This document shows positions 34,401 through 46,137 of a DNA stretch of 64,000 nt, piece after piece. Made by a program: the position numbers and the translations under genes. The DNA is from Alnus glutinosa (lineage: Eukaryota > Streptophyta > Magnoliopsida > Fagales > Betulaceae). Under the pieces are notes generated by a model. That model saw nothing but the letters and a program-made list of their open reading frames with translations. It had not been told where the DNA came from and ran no database searches. The DNA is taken from the NCBI RefSeq assembly GCF_958979055.1, contig NC_084886.1, positions 15,410,154-15,474,153 on the forward strand, read 5' to 3'. How positions within the stretch are numbered: the first letter of the stretch is position 1; every line of letters begins with the position of its first letter.

Positions 34401-35907
34401 AGAATGGAATGGGCTACAAGCTTTATTTCTTAGAGAATGTCCATATGCATATTATGTGCATTGCTTTGCTCATAAGCTACAATTAGCTTTGGTTGCAGCA
34501 TCTAGAGAAGCAAAATCTGTTCATCAATTCTTTGAGAATTTGAATTTTATTATCAACATTGTTGTTGGTTCTTCAAAACGCAATGATGAATTGCAATCTG
34601 CTCAAGTTGCTGAGATTGAAAGTATGATTGCTTCTAATGAAATTGAAACTGGAAGGGGGGCCAACCAAATTGGTACTTTGCAACGACCTGGAGATACTCG
34701 ATGGTCTTCTCATTTTAATTCTGTTTGTAGCTTGATAAGAATGTTTCATGCTACTTGTTCAGTTCTCGACACTATCTCAAAGGAGGGAACCAACTATTCT
34801 CAGCGCGGTGATGCTGAAGCGGCTTATATGGTATTAACATCATTTGAATTTGTTTTGATATTGCATTTGATGAAAGAGATTATGGGATTTACTAATTGTC
34901 TTTGTCAAGCTTTGCAACAAAATTCTTAAGACATTTTAAATGCCATGAAATTGGTTTCAACTACAAAATCACTTTTTCAGAATTTGAGAAAGGAAAAGTG
35001 GGAGCATTTCCTTGATACTGTTAAATCATTTTGTGAAAAAAATGAAATTGATGTTCCTGATATGAATGCTCGTTACACTAGAGCTCGAAGTAGATCATGT
35101 TGCCAAAATGAAGAATCTTTCATGACAATGGAGCATCATTTTAGAATTGATGTATTTATTGCTGCAATAGACTTCCAATTGCAAGAACTGGATAATAGAT
35201 TTAGTGAGCATGCAGTGGAACTTCTTCGTCTTAATGCCGCTTTAAGCCCTCAAGATGCATACAAATCATTTAAGATCGATGATATATGCAGCTTAGTTGA
35301 GAAGTTCTATCCTCAAGATTTTACCGAGCAAGAGAAAATCATTTGAGATTTCAATTGGATCATTATAAGCTTGATGTGCCAAAACATTCAGATTTTCAGA
35401 ATATGTCCACTTTATCTGAGTTGTGTAGAGGATTAGCAATTTCAGGAAAATCAAAGATTTATAATTTGATTGACAGGTTGATTCGTCTAGTGTTGACTCT
35501 CCCTGTTTCTACCGCTACTACTGAACGAGCATTTTCTGCCATGAAACTAGTAAAAACTAGATTACGTAGTAGAATGGAAGATGAGTTTCTAGCAGATAAT
35601 TTGTTAGTTTATATCGAGAAAGAAATTACTAAGGATTTCACTACAGAGATGATAATGGATGAGTTTTATTCCATGAAAGACCGCCAACGTTGAGCACAAT
35701 TCGAAGGAGATGTGAAGTTTGATTTTATAGACATGTAACTTTTGTATACAGTTATAACTTATGGTTTACTATGAAGTTAAGTTTAACTGTTTATTAAGAC
35801 TTTTTATTTTATTTTTTATTTTTTATTTTACAAGCGGGCGCACATTGGACTATATATATTTATTTAGGTTCGGCCCCCCCACAAACTAATTCCTGGCTCC
35901 GCCCCTG
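31447..35907 (+). mobile_element. hAT transposon, 4461 bp, inside the 3' LTR
   Basis: Starts CAGGGGCGGAGGCA and ends with the complement of CAGGGGCGGAGCCA. It is flanked by a perfect 8-bp duplication, caaattcc (31439-31446 and 35908-35915), and the intact 5' LTR of the host element shows the empty site. Poly(C) and poly(G) runs follow the termini. The 1.8-kb left part is noncoding and ends in a TTTTTCTTACAG acceptor-like site before the transposase start at 33235. Too large for a MITE: it was an autonomous element and is now dead. Confidence 0.95.
33235..35693 (+). pseudogene. hAT transposase (TTF zinc finger/DUF4371 type), broken
   Basis: Collinear frame of about 810 codons. The start MSRQKTIDSFFKKK is typical of the plant zinc-finger MYM1-like hAT family. 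Then comes a TTF-type zinc finger (about 33540-33720; WFQTYSTWLEYSESKDAIFC, HPCYIF), a DUF4371/RNase H-like catalytic core (about 34060-34930; VDEARDESKREQMA, GQGYDGGSNMRG, CFAHKLQLAL), and the C-terminal hAT dimerisation domain (35490-35640; LPVSTATTERAFSAMK, ADNLLVYIEKEI). It is interrupted by TGA 33445, TAA 33463, TGA 33718 and TAA 34927, then a single-base frameshift near 35343. All four stops can arise by one transition. No active transposase. Confidence 0.9.
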
Positions 35908-36385
35908 CAAATTCCTATCAGAGTAGTGATAAGACTCCAATCCCAAGATCTTCGGGATTGATCCTTATCCCAACATAAGTGAGATAAGATCACTAATAAG
36001 GTGAAATTAAGATCGAAAAGGGAAAATATTTTCCAATCTAGACTCTACTGCCTTATTCAAATTCCCTGAAGATAAGGCTGAGACTCAAGCAAACTAGGAT
36101 TCAGATTCCTAGTCCAATTGTGCTTCGAGCACTCCAGTAGGTCTGCAATTACAAGCCTATAAATAAGACTACGACACCAGTTATTTACTTAGATTCTCTA
36201 AGCTCTGAGACTGGGGATATTTTCCAGAAAAATAGTTTGAACTGACTTAGGCATCGGAGTTGGCGTAGTCGGCACCCCCGACTAGTTGTTTGTTCTTTTG
36301 CAGGATAGCCCAGTTGAGCCAATCAAGGGAGACAACGAATCACAAGGCGACACGTCATCATACCGGAAACTGTACCAACACATAC

Positions 36386-38344
36386 AAAGATGCATGGCTT
36401 ACATATTTTAAACCCACAATAATAAAAACAGCTAGAGCAAAACTAAAACGTCATAACATAAATAATCTTCCAAATGTTATGGTCAAAAACCAGTCTCTAA
36501 CAGAGTTTAAATATTACAAATCAAATCTAAGAGCCATAAAATAATATAAAGCTTTAGGGCCTAGTCTAAAGAAGGTAAAGTAGATGCAAGATCTCTAACA
36601 TGTCACGACGAGTATTTCCATTGCCATCCCACATGGACTTTAGCCAAACTGGGTCTAGATCCTCAAAGGTAATCCATATCAGATCCTCTAAACGCACCAT
36701 CCTCTCTGGAACCGTCATCTCCAAAATTAACTATAGAACAACACATGTTTTATAGGTGAAAAAGATACAAGTGTAAGTCCACGAATTAGTGAGCATAAAT
36801 ACGCACAATGCACATATTATCATATAGTGAACTCAAATGTTTAAGATATAATTCACATGCAATTAATAACCTAGTTTCCTTTATCAAATGAATGCAATAT
36901 AGATATAGTATATGTTATAGTAGGATAATCATATCATAATTCAACTCTATATGGTCTACCCAGGACATTAACTCCTTCTCGATAAGGTTGTTGCTTTCCC
37001 AATGAACCTGTAATATAACACCGGTGCCCCGAATATTGTACCCATACCATCATATACTAGCAGCCCGACTGAGTCCAATCTTGGGTGGCCCACGTTACTA
37101 GTAAAGTCGTAACCATGACCTCATTCATACATGATGTGCCCGTCACAAAACAACCATTGGATCTAAGAGCAAACATAAAAGTAGGTCTCTTCGACCATAG
37201 GGTTAACATGTATAATTATAAGTCCGTGGTCGTTCTCTTGTAAGTACCGGTGTACCATGTCATATGATACAATTGAATATTCACTGTCTTTAACATGTAT
37301 GCTTTAATAAACTCATCATTTTCATTATCTTGTTATTCACCACTCATTTTCACAAAAAAGAGCTCGTAGTAATCAAAAGTTTATTTCATGTGAGTCACAA
37401 ACATGTATGTTTGGTACACAAAATAATCATATGATATGCGTAAACAATAATAACAAGTATCCATGTGAATTTTACTCACTTGAGTCATAGGTTTTTTTAC
37501 TGGTTAATCTTCTGGGCACTCTCCAACCTCCAAATCTGTGAGAAGACCTGTTATTCGTCTCTAAACCTAAGCTAAACAAGTCCTAACCTTTAAATAGGCT
37601 CAAAACAAATTCACTATCCAATAGTGGAACGTTCGGCCTCAATATCGAACGTTCGTCTAGTGAAGAGTTGAACATTCAGTGCTTGGCAGAATCTCATTTT
37701 CAAACCTAAAAGCCACAAAGCTCTACTTAGGAACGTCCTAAGGTCTTAATATGATCCCTAATAGAGTCATGGGCCACAATAACACTTACATGCAAAATTT
37801 AGTACGTCAAACTCATCAAGCTGCATGTTAATATATCATTAAGCTAGTATTAAAGCAAAAAATCACTAAAGATGTGAAGCTAGGTAGAACTACTTAACAA
37901 AACAGTAAGTAAACAACCTACTAATTCTACCAAAACAAACTAAGCCAAGGAAGTTGCCTCATTGGTATGAAATGAGTACTTAGTGGTTGAGCCAAGAATT
38001 TGGTTCACAAGGGCCAAGATTAAAAAATAAAGTTCAACAAAAATTGAGTTAAAAACTTAAAATATTAAAGAATATAACTAACAAAATAAATAAACAATTC
38101 AACAAACTTGAATTATCGTTTAAAACATGAGAAAAGCTTTCTTGTATTCTCTTATCCTTCTCCTATCATCTAATTTTGAAAATCAACCACTAGATCTGTA
38201 GGATCCACACGTGAGTCCTGTATAGGTCCTACATATATATCAAATGGTTAATTTCGGAGAAGGACCCAAGTGTACTAAATAGCATGCATGTCTCTTAAAA
38301 CATATAAATTTTTGCAATTTATTTTGTCATGCCTAGCGTGAATT
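36386..38344. other. repeat-derived DNA, unassigned
   Basis: No gene. This resumes the DNA into which the Ty3/gypsy element inserted. It has the look of an old LTR or noncoding retroelement on the minus strand: a short minus-strand frame around 36585-36715 (with WITFEDLDPVWL) and repeated GAACGTTCG words at 37628-37655. I could not set ends or a family. Confidence 0.4.
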
Positions 38345-38560
38345 TATTTAGTTGTTCTCGATAAGTTTTTATATTTTGAAATCACTGTAGGATTTCTTCT
38401 TTGCTAATAGTCTTGAATGTATCATTCTAAATTTTCGTAACCAAACAATCATTAATCCACTAATCTCTCATTCGGTTATGTAAACAATTTTTAATAATAT
38501 TTATTGTTGAAAAGAGCCTCTCAATAGTAAAGCCCTTTCAACAGTATTCATTGCCATAAA
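38345..38560 (-). pseudogene. hAT transposase C-terminal relic
   Basis: Read on the minus strand from 38556, a decayed frame gives MNTVERALLLRGSFQQ, then IVYITE and LMIVWLRKF. This follows the spacing of the hAT dimerisation domain (ATVERAFS, then NDCLV-type motif) with several stops. It looks like a second, much older transposase of the same broad group as that at 33235-35693. Weak homology seen by eye only. Confidence 0.45.
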
Positions 38561-39842
38561 TTTTTAAGAAAGAAAAAAACTAATTTCATTAAAGCATCCT
38601 TGTTATTGGAGTGTGAAATTGAAAAATTGAGAGTAAAAAAAATTATTTGGTAAGAGACAATATATGGATGATTTAAAAACACTGCCTAGCCTGCTAAGGG
38701 GATAAAAAAAAGATTTTTGTTTTTTTTTAATGGTATATGACAAATTGGGGGCCGCAATCGAATTTCACAAAATCTTCATATTTATTACAGTTGGGTTGCT
38801 TGTAAAACTTTTAATTTTGATATCTAGTGCGGTCAAGCAACTGAATAAGGTTGCATCAAATTTTCCAAAACTTATAGAACGACGCTTGATATTTTGTGAG
38901 GAATTGGAACCTTTAGATTTGGTTGTGTGGCAACCTTTTCTTTTTAAAAAAAAAAAAAAGAAAAAAATAAAAATTCTCACAGAGGCAGGCTCGGCAGCAA
39001 AACAATTTACTTTTGACAATATAGAGTACATTTAATACTCTCACGTAAAGTAGGCTAGGCATATTTTCTTTTACTTTTGTATAAAACTCACATCAACATC
39101 AATTACGCTAGGCAAGTTTCTATTACTCTTTGTATATAAAAAAAGAAAAAAGAAAAAAGAAAAAAAAGAAGAAGGTAATTTTAATAACCCAAATCAAACT
39201 TGCTTAGTTTTGTATAACTGTACAATGTTAGTAGCTAGTCAAGTCATATGGGGTGATTGTTTTTGTCTTAAGATGGGCAAAACAGTTTATATGTATAGTA
39301 TATTAGAAAATTGGGTGGGTAAAGGGCTCATTAATGATTAATCCCCTCTATTCCCTCCACCTTAATTTACATATTATACGCGAGTTGAGAGTTGCATTCA
39401 AGGGATGGCTTCTAATCTTTATGATTTCAACATCACTAGTACGTATAATTAATTAATCACTAGAATAATTTACTTTAAACTCATTCTTCTTTGTTTTTGT
39501 CTTTTTCTTCTCTACTTTCTCATTCCCCACACGTGAATCTCTTTATCTGTAAGCTCTCTTTCCCCCTCTTTCACCTTCATTTTCTTCTAAACTTCTAGTT
39601 GCTGAAAAACTCGTACCTCATCCACTTACTCCATATTTCGTCTCTCTCTAAAATTGTAAACAACAAATCTTCCTTCATCCAAAAAAATCACGTTCAACAA
39701 GAATAGAACTCAAAATCCCTATATCTGTAAAACAATTAAATAAACACTCACAACTACTGATTACATTCTTTCTCTTTTCTTCCTCTTCGTTCCCTTTCTT
39801 TCTCTTCTGCGTCTCCCTCTCTCTCTCTCTCGATCTCCTTTT
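38561..39842. other. intergenic AT-rich DNA
   Basis: No gene. A/AAG-rich simple sequence at 38944-38970 and 39138-39172, and (CT)n at about 39812-39829 just left of the copia insertion. Confidence 0.4.
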
Positions 39843-40267
39843 TGTAAGATTTTATCTCCATATATGGCCTATATGCCACATAAGGAAGCATTTATTAATA
39901 ATTTAATAAATAAATAGTATATACGGTATTACGGTTAGGTAATTTAATTAATTAAATTACCGTAATGAAATCGATTAATTGATTCAAAATCAATTAATAA
40001 TATTGTTTCCTTGATGGGAGGAACAATACGGTACTTACCATATTTGAGGGTCCCTGACCTAGCCTATAAATAAACAGCCTGTGTACACCATCAGTACGGC
40101 AATACAGTCATAGGCATAGGTTAGAAGATCCCCAAATAATATTTTCTTGTTCTTGAGATGGATCGTGGAGACGCTTGAGCAAACATGGCTAGAGGTAAGC
40201 CTGAATCCTGTTTATTCGTTTTCCGCTGCGCATGTTAGATTAAATAATATGTTGATTATTTCTAATA
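39843..40267 (+). repeat. 5' LTR of the copia element
   Basis: Begins TGTAAGATTTTATCTCC, has a CCTATAAATAAA TATA box at about 40060-40071, and ends TCTAATA; its final CA has mutated to TA relative to the 3' copy. The same family left a solo LTR at 62009-62440. Confidence 0.92.
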
Positions 40268-40269
40268 TG

Positions 40270-40282
40270 TGGTATCAGAGCC
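40270..40282 (+). other. primer-binding site, initiator-Met tRNA
   Basis: TGGTATCAGAGCC two bases after the 5' LTR. This complements the 3' end of plant initiator methionine tRNA and is standard for Ty1/copia elements. Confidence 0.9.
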
Positions 40283-40520
40283 ACCTCTATGCTATTTTGT
40301 TTAGCATTAAGTCTTTGTTGGATTAATATTTTTGTGAACATAATTTATTTGATGTTATATTTATCGTTCACAAACGGATGAAAAACATATGGGTATTTTC
40401 TGTTCATATTTATTGTTTGCACTTGTGAAATCCACTGTGCACTGCCGTGAGACCCATTGGAGAAGATCCATGCCTTCAAACCCACGAGAATCTATGCTTG
40501 CCGTTCTGATGCGTACCACA

Positions 40521-41020
40521 AGCAGCGGCCGAAAGGCCTCTGCTTCTGCAGTAAAACTGCGACCCTTGGGTCGCCGTTCTGGCACCACAAGCAGCGGCCG
40601 AAAGGCCGCTGCTCCTGCAGTGAACGGCGACCCTTGGGTCGCCGTTCCAGCACCTAAGCAGCGGCCCCTTGGCCGCTGCTTCTGGGTAAACGGCGACCCT
40701 GGGGTCGCCGTTTCGGTGCTACAAGCAGCGGCCGAAAGGCCGCTGCTTCTGCAGAAAACGGCGACCCAAGGGTCGCCGTTCCAGCACCCGGGCAGCGGCC
40801 CCTTGGCCGCTGCCTCTGCGGTAAACGGCGACCCTTGGGTCGCCGTTACAGCATTCTGTGCAGCGGCCGAAAGGCCGCTGCTTGTGCAGTGAACGGCGAC
40901 CTTTGGGTCGCCGTTCCCGCTGTCCCAGACAGCAGCGGCCCTTTGGCCGCTGCTTCTTCAGTTCACGGCGACCCACAAGGGTCGCCGTGGTCGTCAGGGT
41001 GGCGGCCTCTCTTGGCCGCC
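40521..41020. repeat. array of two alternating hairpins
   Basis: Seven A-B pairs with a period of 67-71 bp. Hairpin A has stem AGCAGCGGCC paired with GGCCGCTGCT; starts are 40521, 40590, 40657, 40724, 40791, 40860 and 40931, and its 4-nt loops are GAAA, GAAA, CCTT, GAAA, CCTT, GAAA, CTTT. Hairpin B has stem AACGGCGACC paired with GGTCGCCGTT; starts are 40555, 40623, 40689, 40757, 40824, 40892 and 40964, with loops CTTG, CTTG, CTGG, CAAG, CTTG, TTTG, CACAAG. A decayed GGCGGCC hairpin ends it (41001-41020). Only the first A and first B contain a stem mismatch. Linkers of ~10-20 bp vary more than the stems. Local GC is far above the rest of the window. The open frames on both strands here are by-products of the palindromes. 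Confidence 0.92.
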
Positions 41021-41104
41021 GCATAAGGGGCGGCAAAAAAAAAAAGGGGCGGCGGCAAGGGTGGTGGTGGCTAGGGTTCTAGGGCATCAACCCAAAAGAA
41101 AATG

Positions 41105-41280
41105 ACGGGTCGGGTCGACATTCGGGTTATGGGTAGGGTTTCAGCCCATCAAGTGAATCCGGGTCGGGTTATTTTTGAACCGGGCAGGGCACTGGGCCGA
41201 CCCGAATGGGTGAATACGGGTCGGGTCGGGTTATTTTTTCGAACCGGTCTGGGCACTGGGCAGACCCAAATGGGTCAGCC
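41105..41280 (+). repeat. GGGTCGGGT-rich repeats in the copia leader
   Basis: Two imperfect ~60-bp copies (from about 41158 and 41218) share CGGGTCGGGTT, GAACCGG, GGGCACTGGGC and GACCC-AATGGGT. The word use resembles the subterminal repeats of the hAT MITEs at 516 and 57122, but no terminal repeats are present. Confidence 0.6.
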
Positions 41281-41926
41281 CAATTGCAGTATTTGCAATT
41301 AAAAAAGAAAAAAGAAAAAAAAAAGGGCCCATAAAGTGGGCTGATTTATTTTGGTCAGCCCAATACAGATACCCAACCCAATTAAGTGGGTTAACCCAAT
41401 TGGGTTAGCCCAATACAACAACCCTTTTTAGTAACCCATCAAGTTCTTTTTAAAAAGGGGAATTTAGGCCTTATGGAGTTTAGAACCTGGGTTCACCAGG
41501 TGTAAAGGGCCTTGGCCACTTACTAAACCATTAGGCCATGTGATTTATTATGTCCTCATATTGAAGTTTTATTTCACTTATTATTTACAGTGTTGTATTT
41601 TAAGATTATTGGTTCTTTAATACATATATTGAGGAATATATTTTAATTGTTGAATTTATATTGTTATATATAAATTGTTTGATGCCTATAGACCTAAGAA
41701 TAATCAACAATACCATAAATATTGGTGTGTTTACAGTAATATCTAAGAATTCAATGTCGGGGAAAGTTCTGGCAAGGAAAGTCTTGGGATTTAAGTGTGT
41801 CCGGTGTGACCCCCCTCACTTTCCTGGGAGCTCATCTGCATGCACCTTGGAAAATGTTGTTTACCCCATTTAAGTATTAGTTTGTTATATTCCTGGGCTA
41901 TTGAGAGGGCATCTATAAAGTTGTTA

Positions 41927-42217
41927 GATGTTAATGAAGTCGCAATTATTATTATGATTTTGGGAGAGCCAAAGCATCCCAATTTTTGAATAATAATTGC
42001 ATCAAGATTACACACACGTAATTATCATAATAATTATGGGAGAGCCAAAGCATCCCATCTTTGTATGATAATTACATCAGGATTACACGCATGAACCTCA
42101 TAAAGATTTATTAGATGTTCATGAATTACAGCGTGATTATTATGATTTTGGGAGAGCCAAAACATCCTAATTTTGTAATAATTGCATAAGGATCATACAC
42201 ATGAACTTCATATAGAA
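41927..42217 (+). repeat. ~90-105-bp tandem repeat, 3 copies
   Basis: Three direct copies start at about 41927, 42020 and 42111. Each has GGGAGAGCCAAAGCATCC, then TAATAATTGCAT, AGGATTACAC and CATGAAC. The second lacks the TTAGATGTTAATGAA start. Noncoding leader of the copia element. Confidence 0.75.
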
Positions 42218-42829
42218 AAATTAACATCGTCTTGTAGTTAATTCATAAATTTAATTACTTATCCCCAAAGGGAAGTTTTTATTTTTATGGCTTAATTAGA
42301 ATGAGATAACAAATTTAGTATTAAAAGTAAAATTTCTTTCGGTTGCCCAAAGGTACGAAGAATTTTATTTATTAATATTTAAATTTGCTTTAGTCTTGTT
42401 AATAAAGAGTAAATTTCATGCGTGATGCAACCTTTGCCCACAGGTAGGTTGAAATTTACTATTTACTATTTAAATTGGCATTGGCCAATTTGAAATAAAA
42501 TTACTTCATAGCATTATAGTATTTTTATTTTTTATTTTCTTGGTTATTGCAGCTGTTCATATTACTCTACTTTGGTGGTTTTATATTCCAATACATTATG
42601 GTAATATTTTTCTGACTGGAAAAAGATTAATATACTTTTTCATTTGAGCGTTTCTAATTCCATTATGGGAATGAAGGATATTGTAGTTTAGCTTAAGTCC
42701 CTAAATATTGAGATTTTTAAGTCATTATTGGTCTATTTCAATTTTTTTGAATTCTCTCTTCTAAGTGTAGAATTTTTTATCTTGTAACACACGTAAGGAT
42801 AAATGGTTAGTAAATAAACTTCTAACCAT

Positions 42830-45790
42830 GTGTGTTCAAGGATATGAGAGAATTTATAAAGTGTTCACATGATTACTCATGTCAAGGGAAGGACCAATAA
42901 ATGCAATCATGTCCAACACTTAAAGCATGTAAATAAAGTGCCAATAAAGTATTATGGCAATCAAGATACCTATTTCTCATGCAATAAGGAAAATTAAGGG
43001 CATATAAAGAAAGATTGCATGAAGTATAAGAAATGACTTAAAATAAAGATAATCTCATAAATCTAGTATGTCGTGAATCTCTTTTAGTGACTCATTCAAA
43101 TATATTGTGGATTGATTATGGTTTAACAATCCATGTTGTCAACACAATTGCAGAGTTTTTTTTAAAATGAATAACACGTGTTTATAATTTGAGTTTGTTG
43201 GGATCTATAGGTTAATTTTAAAATTCAGTTATAATTTTGACCTCAAAAATGATTTATATTCCATAATCTTTTTGAAATCCATTTTCTAGTTTGGCTTATT
43301 AAAAATTTCAATTTTATTTTAAACTTGAAATTTTTCTTATTTTTGGTGGAATATTGGTTGGGGTTTATTTAAAGTCTATTTAAAATTGACTTACGTCCCA
43401 ATTTTTTAAACAAAATTATTTGTTTATTTCTGCATAGTGATGTTGACGTAAAGTAGAGTCTTTGAGAATTTAGAATGCTCTGGTTATGGCTTTGGAGATT
43501 GAAATATATCTCCATACAGTAAATAAAAGTCGGTAATTTACTGACTTTGGTTCTTGTGTGGGCTGCATAAAGGAAAGCATACCAACAAGACCATTAGAGG
43601 TGCCAAAGAGAGCATTTTGAGATTTTTGAGATCATGTACATTGAAAGGTGTTGACCTTTTCATACTCACTGCCTAAATGGTCAGAGATATTTTTATCTCT
43701 TTTAGTGATGACCATATAAAGTTTATGTATCTCTATCTTCTAAATATTAAAGCTGGGGTATTGAATGCTTTCAATATCTATAAGGAAGAAGAAGAGAAAC
43801 AATATGAAGATCATAAGATCTAATATAGGCATAGAGTATTAAGATAGGTACACACAAAGGGGAAATGATTAGTAATACTAATCTGCTATTACCCTTATAG
43901 AGTAAAGCTTTAAAGACCGTTGTGTATATGTTAAACAGGATTTCATCTAAGGTTGTCCATAAGACACCTTTTAAAGTATGAAATAGATGGAAGCTTAGTT
44001 TAAATTATTTACACATATGGGGTTACCTTGCTAAAGAGAGGATTTATAATCCTCGCCTTAGAAAATTAGATTCAAGGACAACCAGCGGATCTTTTATAAG
44101 CTATCTAGTAAACTTTAAAGGGTTTTAATGTTTTATTATCCTTCATATAATCCTAGGGTTGTTGATTATAAAATTTCTAGAGGATACGGAACCTAGTGGG
44201 AGTGCTCATTAACATAAATTGGAATTTGAGGAAGCACTAGAGTTGGCCAAATCTCCTCCTCATAGAGGATGATTGATTGTATTCAGGGAAAATCAGATTG
44301 ATTATCCTGAGCCACAATCACTTATAGAACAACCAACTCATACAGAACAGGTTCAAAAGTCTATTCTCCCATTGCAAAAAATGCAGAGGAAGTAGAATTA
44401 AGAAAATCCTATAGAATAAGGAGATCAACAAGTCTTAGTGATCATGTTGTATATCTCCCAGAGTCTGATGTTGACATTGGACATAAAGATGATCCAAGTT
44501 TGTTTTCACATGCTATGAGTGGAGAAAACTCCACATTGAGATTCAGTGCCATGAAGTAAGAGTTAAATCCATTGCTCAACAGTCTAGCTAGACTCGTAGC
44601 CAATGGTTTTACTCAAAAGGAAGGCATTGAAACATTCTCTCCAGTGTCTAAGGATGGTTCATCAAGATGATCATAGCATTAGTAGCTCATTTTTATCTAG
44701 AGCTACATCAAGTGGATGCGAAAACGACTTTTCTGAATAGGGATCTTAAAGACGAGGTTTACATGAAACAATCAAAAGGTTTTATAAATAACAGTCAGAA
44801 AGCTTGCAAATTAAAGAATTCTATTTATGGGCTGTGATAGATCTCTCAATGGTAAGATACTTTTTACAAGGTTATTGTTTATAGAAAACCTTGTTGATTA
44901 GTATATATACCTTAAGGTCAGTGGGAGTACAGTAATCTTTCTAGTCCTATATTTGCAAGTGGTGATTTAGGTTTGCTACATAAAGTTCACAAAACTTTGA
45001 AATGAAGAATTTGGGTGAAACCTCTTATGTCTTTTGACATAGAGATTCACAGAGACATAAATAATATTAACATTGTCTCGGAAGGCCTACATTGAAAAAG
45101 TTTTGGGAAGATTTAGAAACCTTCAGTAGCAATTAAGAGGGACCAATTAAATACAGATCAATGTCCCAAGAGGTATTGGAATAAGGGCAGATGAAAAGTT
45201 TTAAGGGTCTGCATTATACATAACCATATGACTGACAATAAGTATATTGAGTCAATAAAGTGCTGCAAATAAAGCTTTGCGGTATATGCAAGGAACCAAG
45301 AAGAACAACTTAACCTAAGGATACACTTTCCATTTGAAAGTGGTTAGTTGTTCAGATTTAAGTTCTGCTGATTGTGTAGATAGTAGACAGTTTACTTTAG
45401 GGTATATATCTTTTTATTGAAGGATATATCCTAGAGATGCAGTATGCAGATTATAGTTGCTACGTCTACCAAGAAAGCTAAAAGTCTAGCGTGCTATGAA
45501 TTTAGTACACAGGCATGATGGTTGAGACATTTGTTGAAAGTCTCAATCTTGTCGATTTTTTCAGTTAGACCATAAAGATACTCTGCGGTAATTCTACTAT
45601 AATCTTCTTTTATAAGAATAAAGAGTAGAAGCAGAAGTAAATCGACATCAAGTATCTCAGTACGAGATATAACATTAAGAGACATAAAGGGTCTATTGAG
45701 CATATAAGTGCTGAATTAATGATTGCGGATTCCATGACTTAAAGTTTACCGGTAAAGAAAGAATAAAGTCATGCGGAATATATGAGACTC
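42830..45790 (+). pseudogene. copia gag-pol remnant
   Basis: Domain traces appear in the Ty1/copia order. A gag zinc knuckle (C...GHIKKDC at about 42990-43025) with a stop inside it; a protease-like WIDYG (about 43110); integrase traces (about 43650-43800, FISFSDDHIKF); reverse transcriptase (44590-44850, RLVANGFTQKEGIE, ELHQVDAKTTFLN, KLKNSIYGL); RNase H (45330-45720, DCVDSRQFTLGY, STKKAKSLAC). Each motif is separated from the next by stops or frameshifts, and no frame longer than about 80 codons remains. Integrase before RT makes this copia and not gypsy. Confidence 0.8.
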
Positions 45791-46137
45791 ATTAATTCAT
45801 TTTCGCTTGGTTTGTCTCTTTTTGGTCTATAGACATAAAGTTATTGTAATAACGATTTTTGTGCACATTTTGTTATTTTATCCATGAGGATAAATAAAGT
45901 TGGACCCGAATGACTTATAGGAAGTTCATTCATAAAGCTTGATTATCCATAAGGTACTCATGTAAGGAGTGTTTTACATCGTGATACATGGAAGGGACGA
46001 CCTAATTTTATAATGGTTTTACCGCCATGATTCGTGTGAAACATTTCTTATCTGAGTGGGAGGATTCCATAAGTGATTGGCCAAACTAAGGAACCTAATG
46101 CCATAAAGTCATGTGTCATAAAGGCCAAGTGGGAGAA

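Larger units (their letters stand above)
21339..36380 (+). mobile_element. Ty3/gypsy retrotransposon, Tat-type, with nested hAT
   Basis: A complete but dead element. The 5' LTR is 21339-22150; the 3' LTR is 31065-36380, interrupted by the hAT transposon at 31447-35907. A perfect 5-bp duplication, catac, flanks it (21334-21338 and 36381-36385). Without the hAT element the length is about 10.6 kb. Internal order is primer-binding site, gag, protease, reverse transcriptase, RNase H, a second RNase H, integrase, a 62-bp minisatellite, an antisense ORF and a polypurine tract (GAATTAGGGAGG, 31049-31060). The second RNase H and the extra antisense ORF are features of the Tat (Ogre/Retand-like) lineage. 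Every frame has stops or frameshifts. Confidence 0.92.
31065..36380 (+). repeat. 3' LTR of the Ty3/gypsy element, split by hAT
   Basis: The LTR parts are 31065-31446 and 35916-36380. The first two bases are TA instead of TG. It carries a ~35-bp tandem duplication (about 31218-31262, repeated GAACACCTC...CTGCTAGA) missing from the 5' LTR, plus scattered substitutions, so the element is not recent. Confidence 0.88.

Noticed and set aside
38730..39035. 101-codon frame with hydrophobic start
   Set aside because: Passes through a poly(A) tract into low-complexity Lys codons and overlaps transposon relics. No homologue recognised.
40521..41020. CRISPR-like array
   Set aside because: Regular spacing and palindromic repeats look CRISPR-like, but there are two alternating repeats, linkers are not unique spacers, and the host is a plant.
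40361..41082. Several overlapping open frames on both strands with repeated RPKGR and NGDPWVAV motifs
   Set aside because: They exist on both strands because the DNA is a palindrome array. The repeated motifs follow the hairpin stems, and frames change with linker length.
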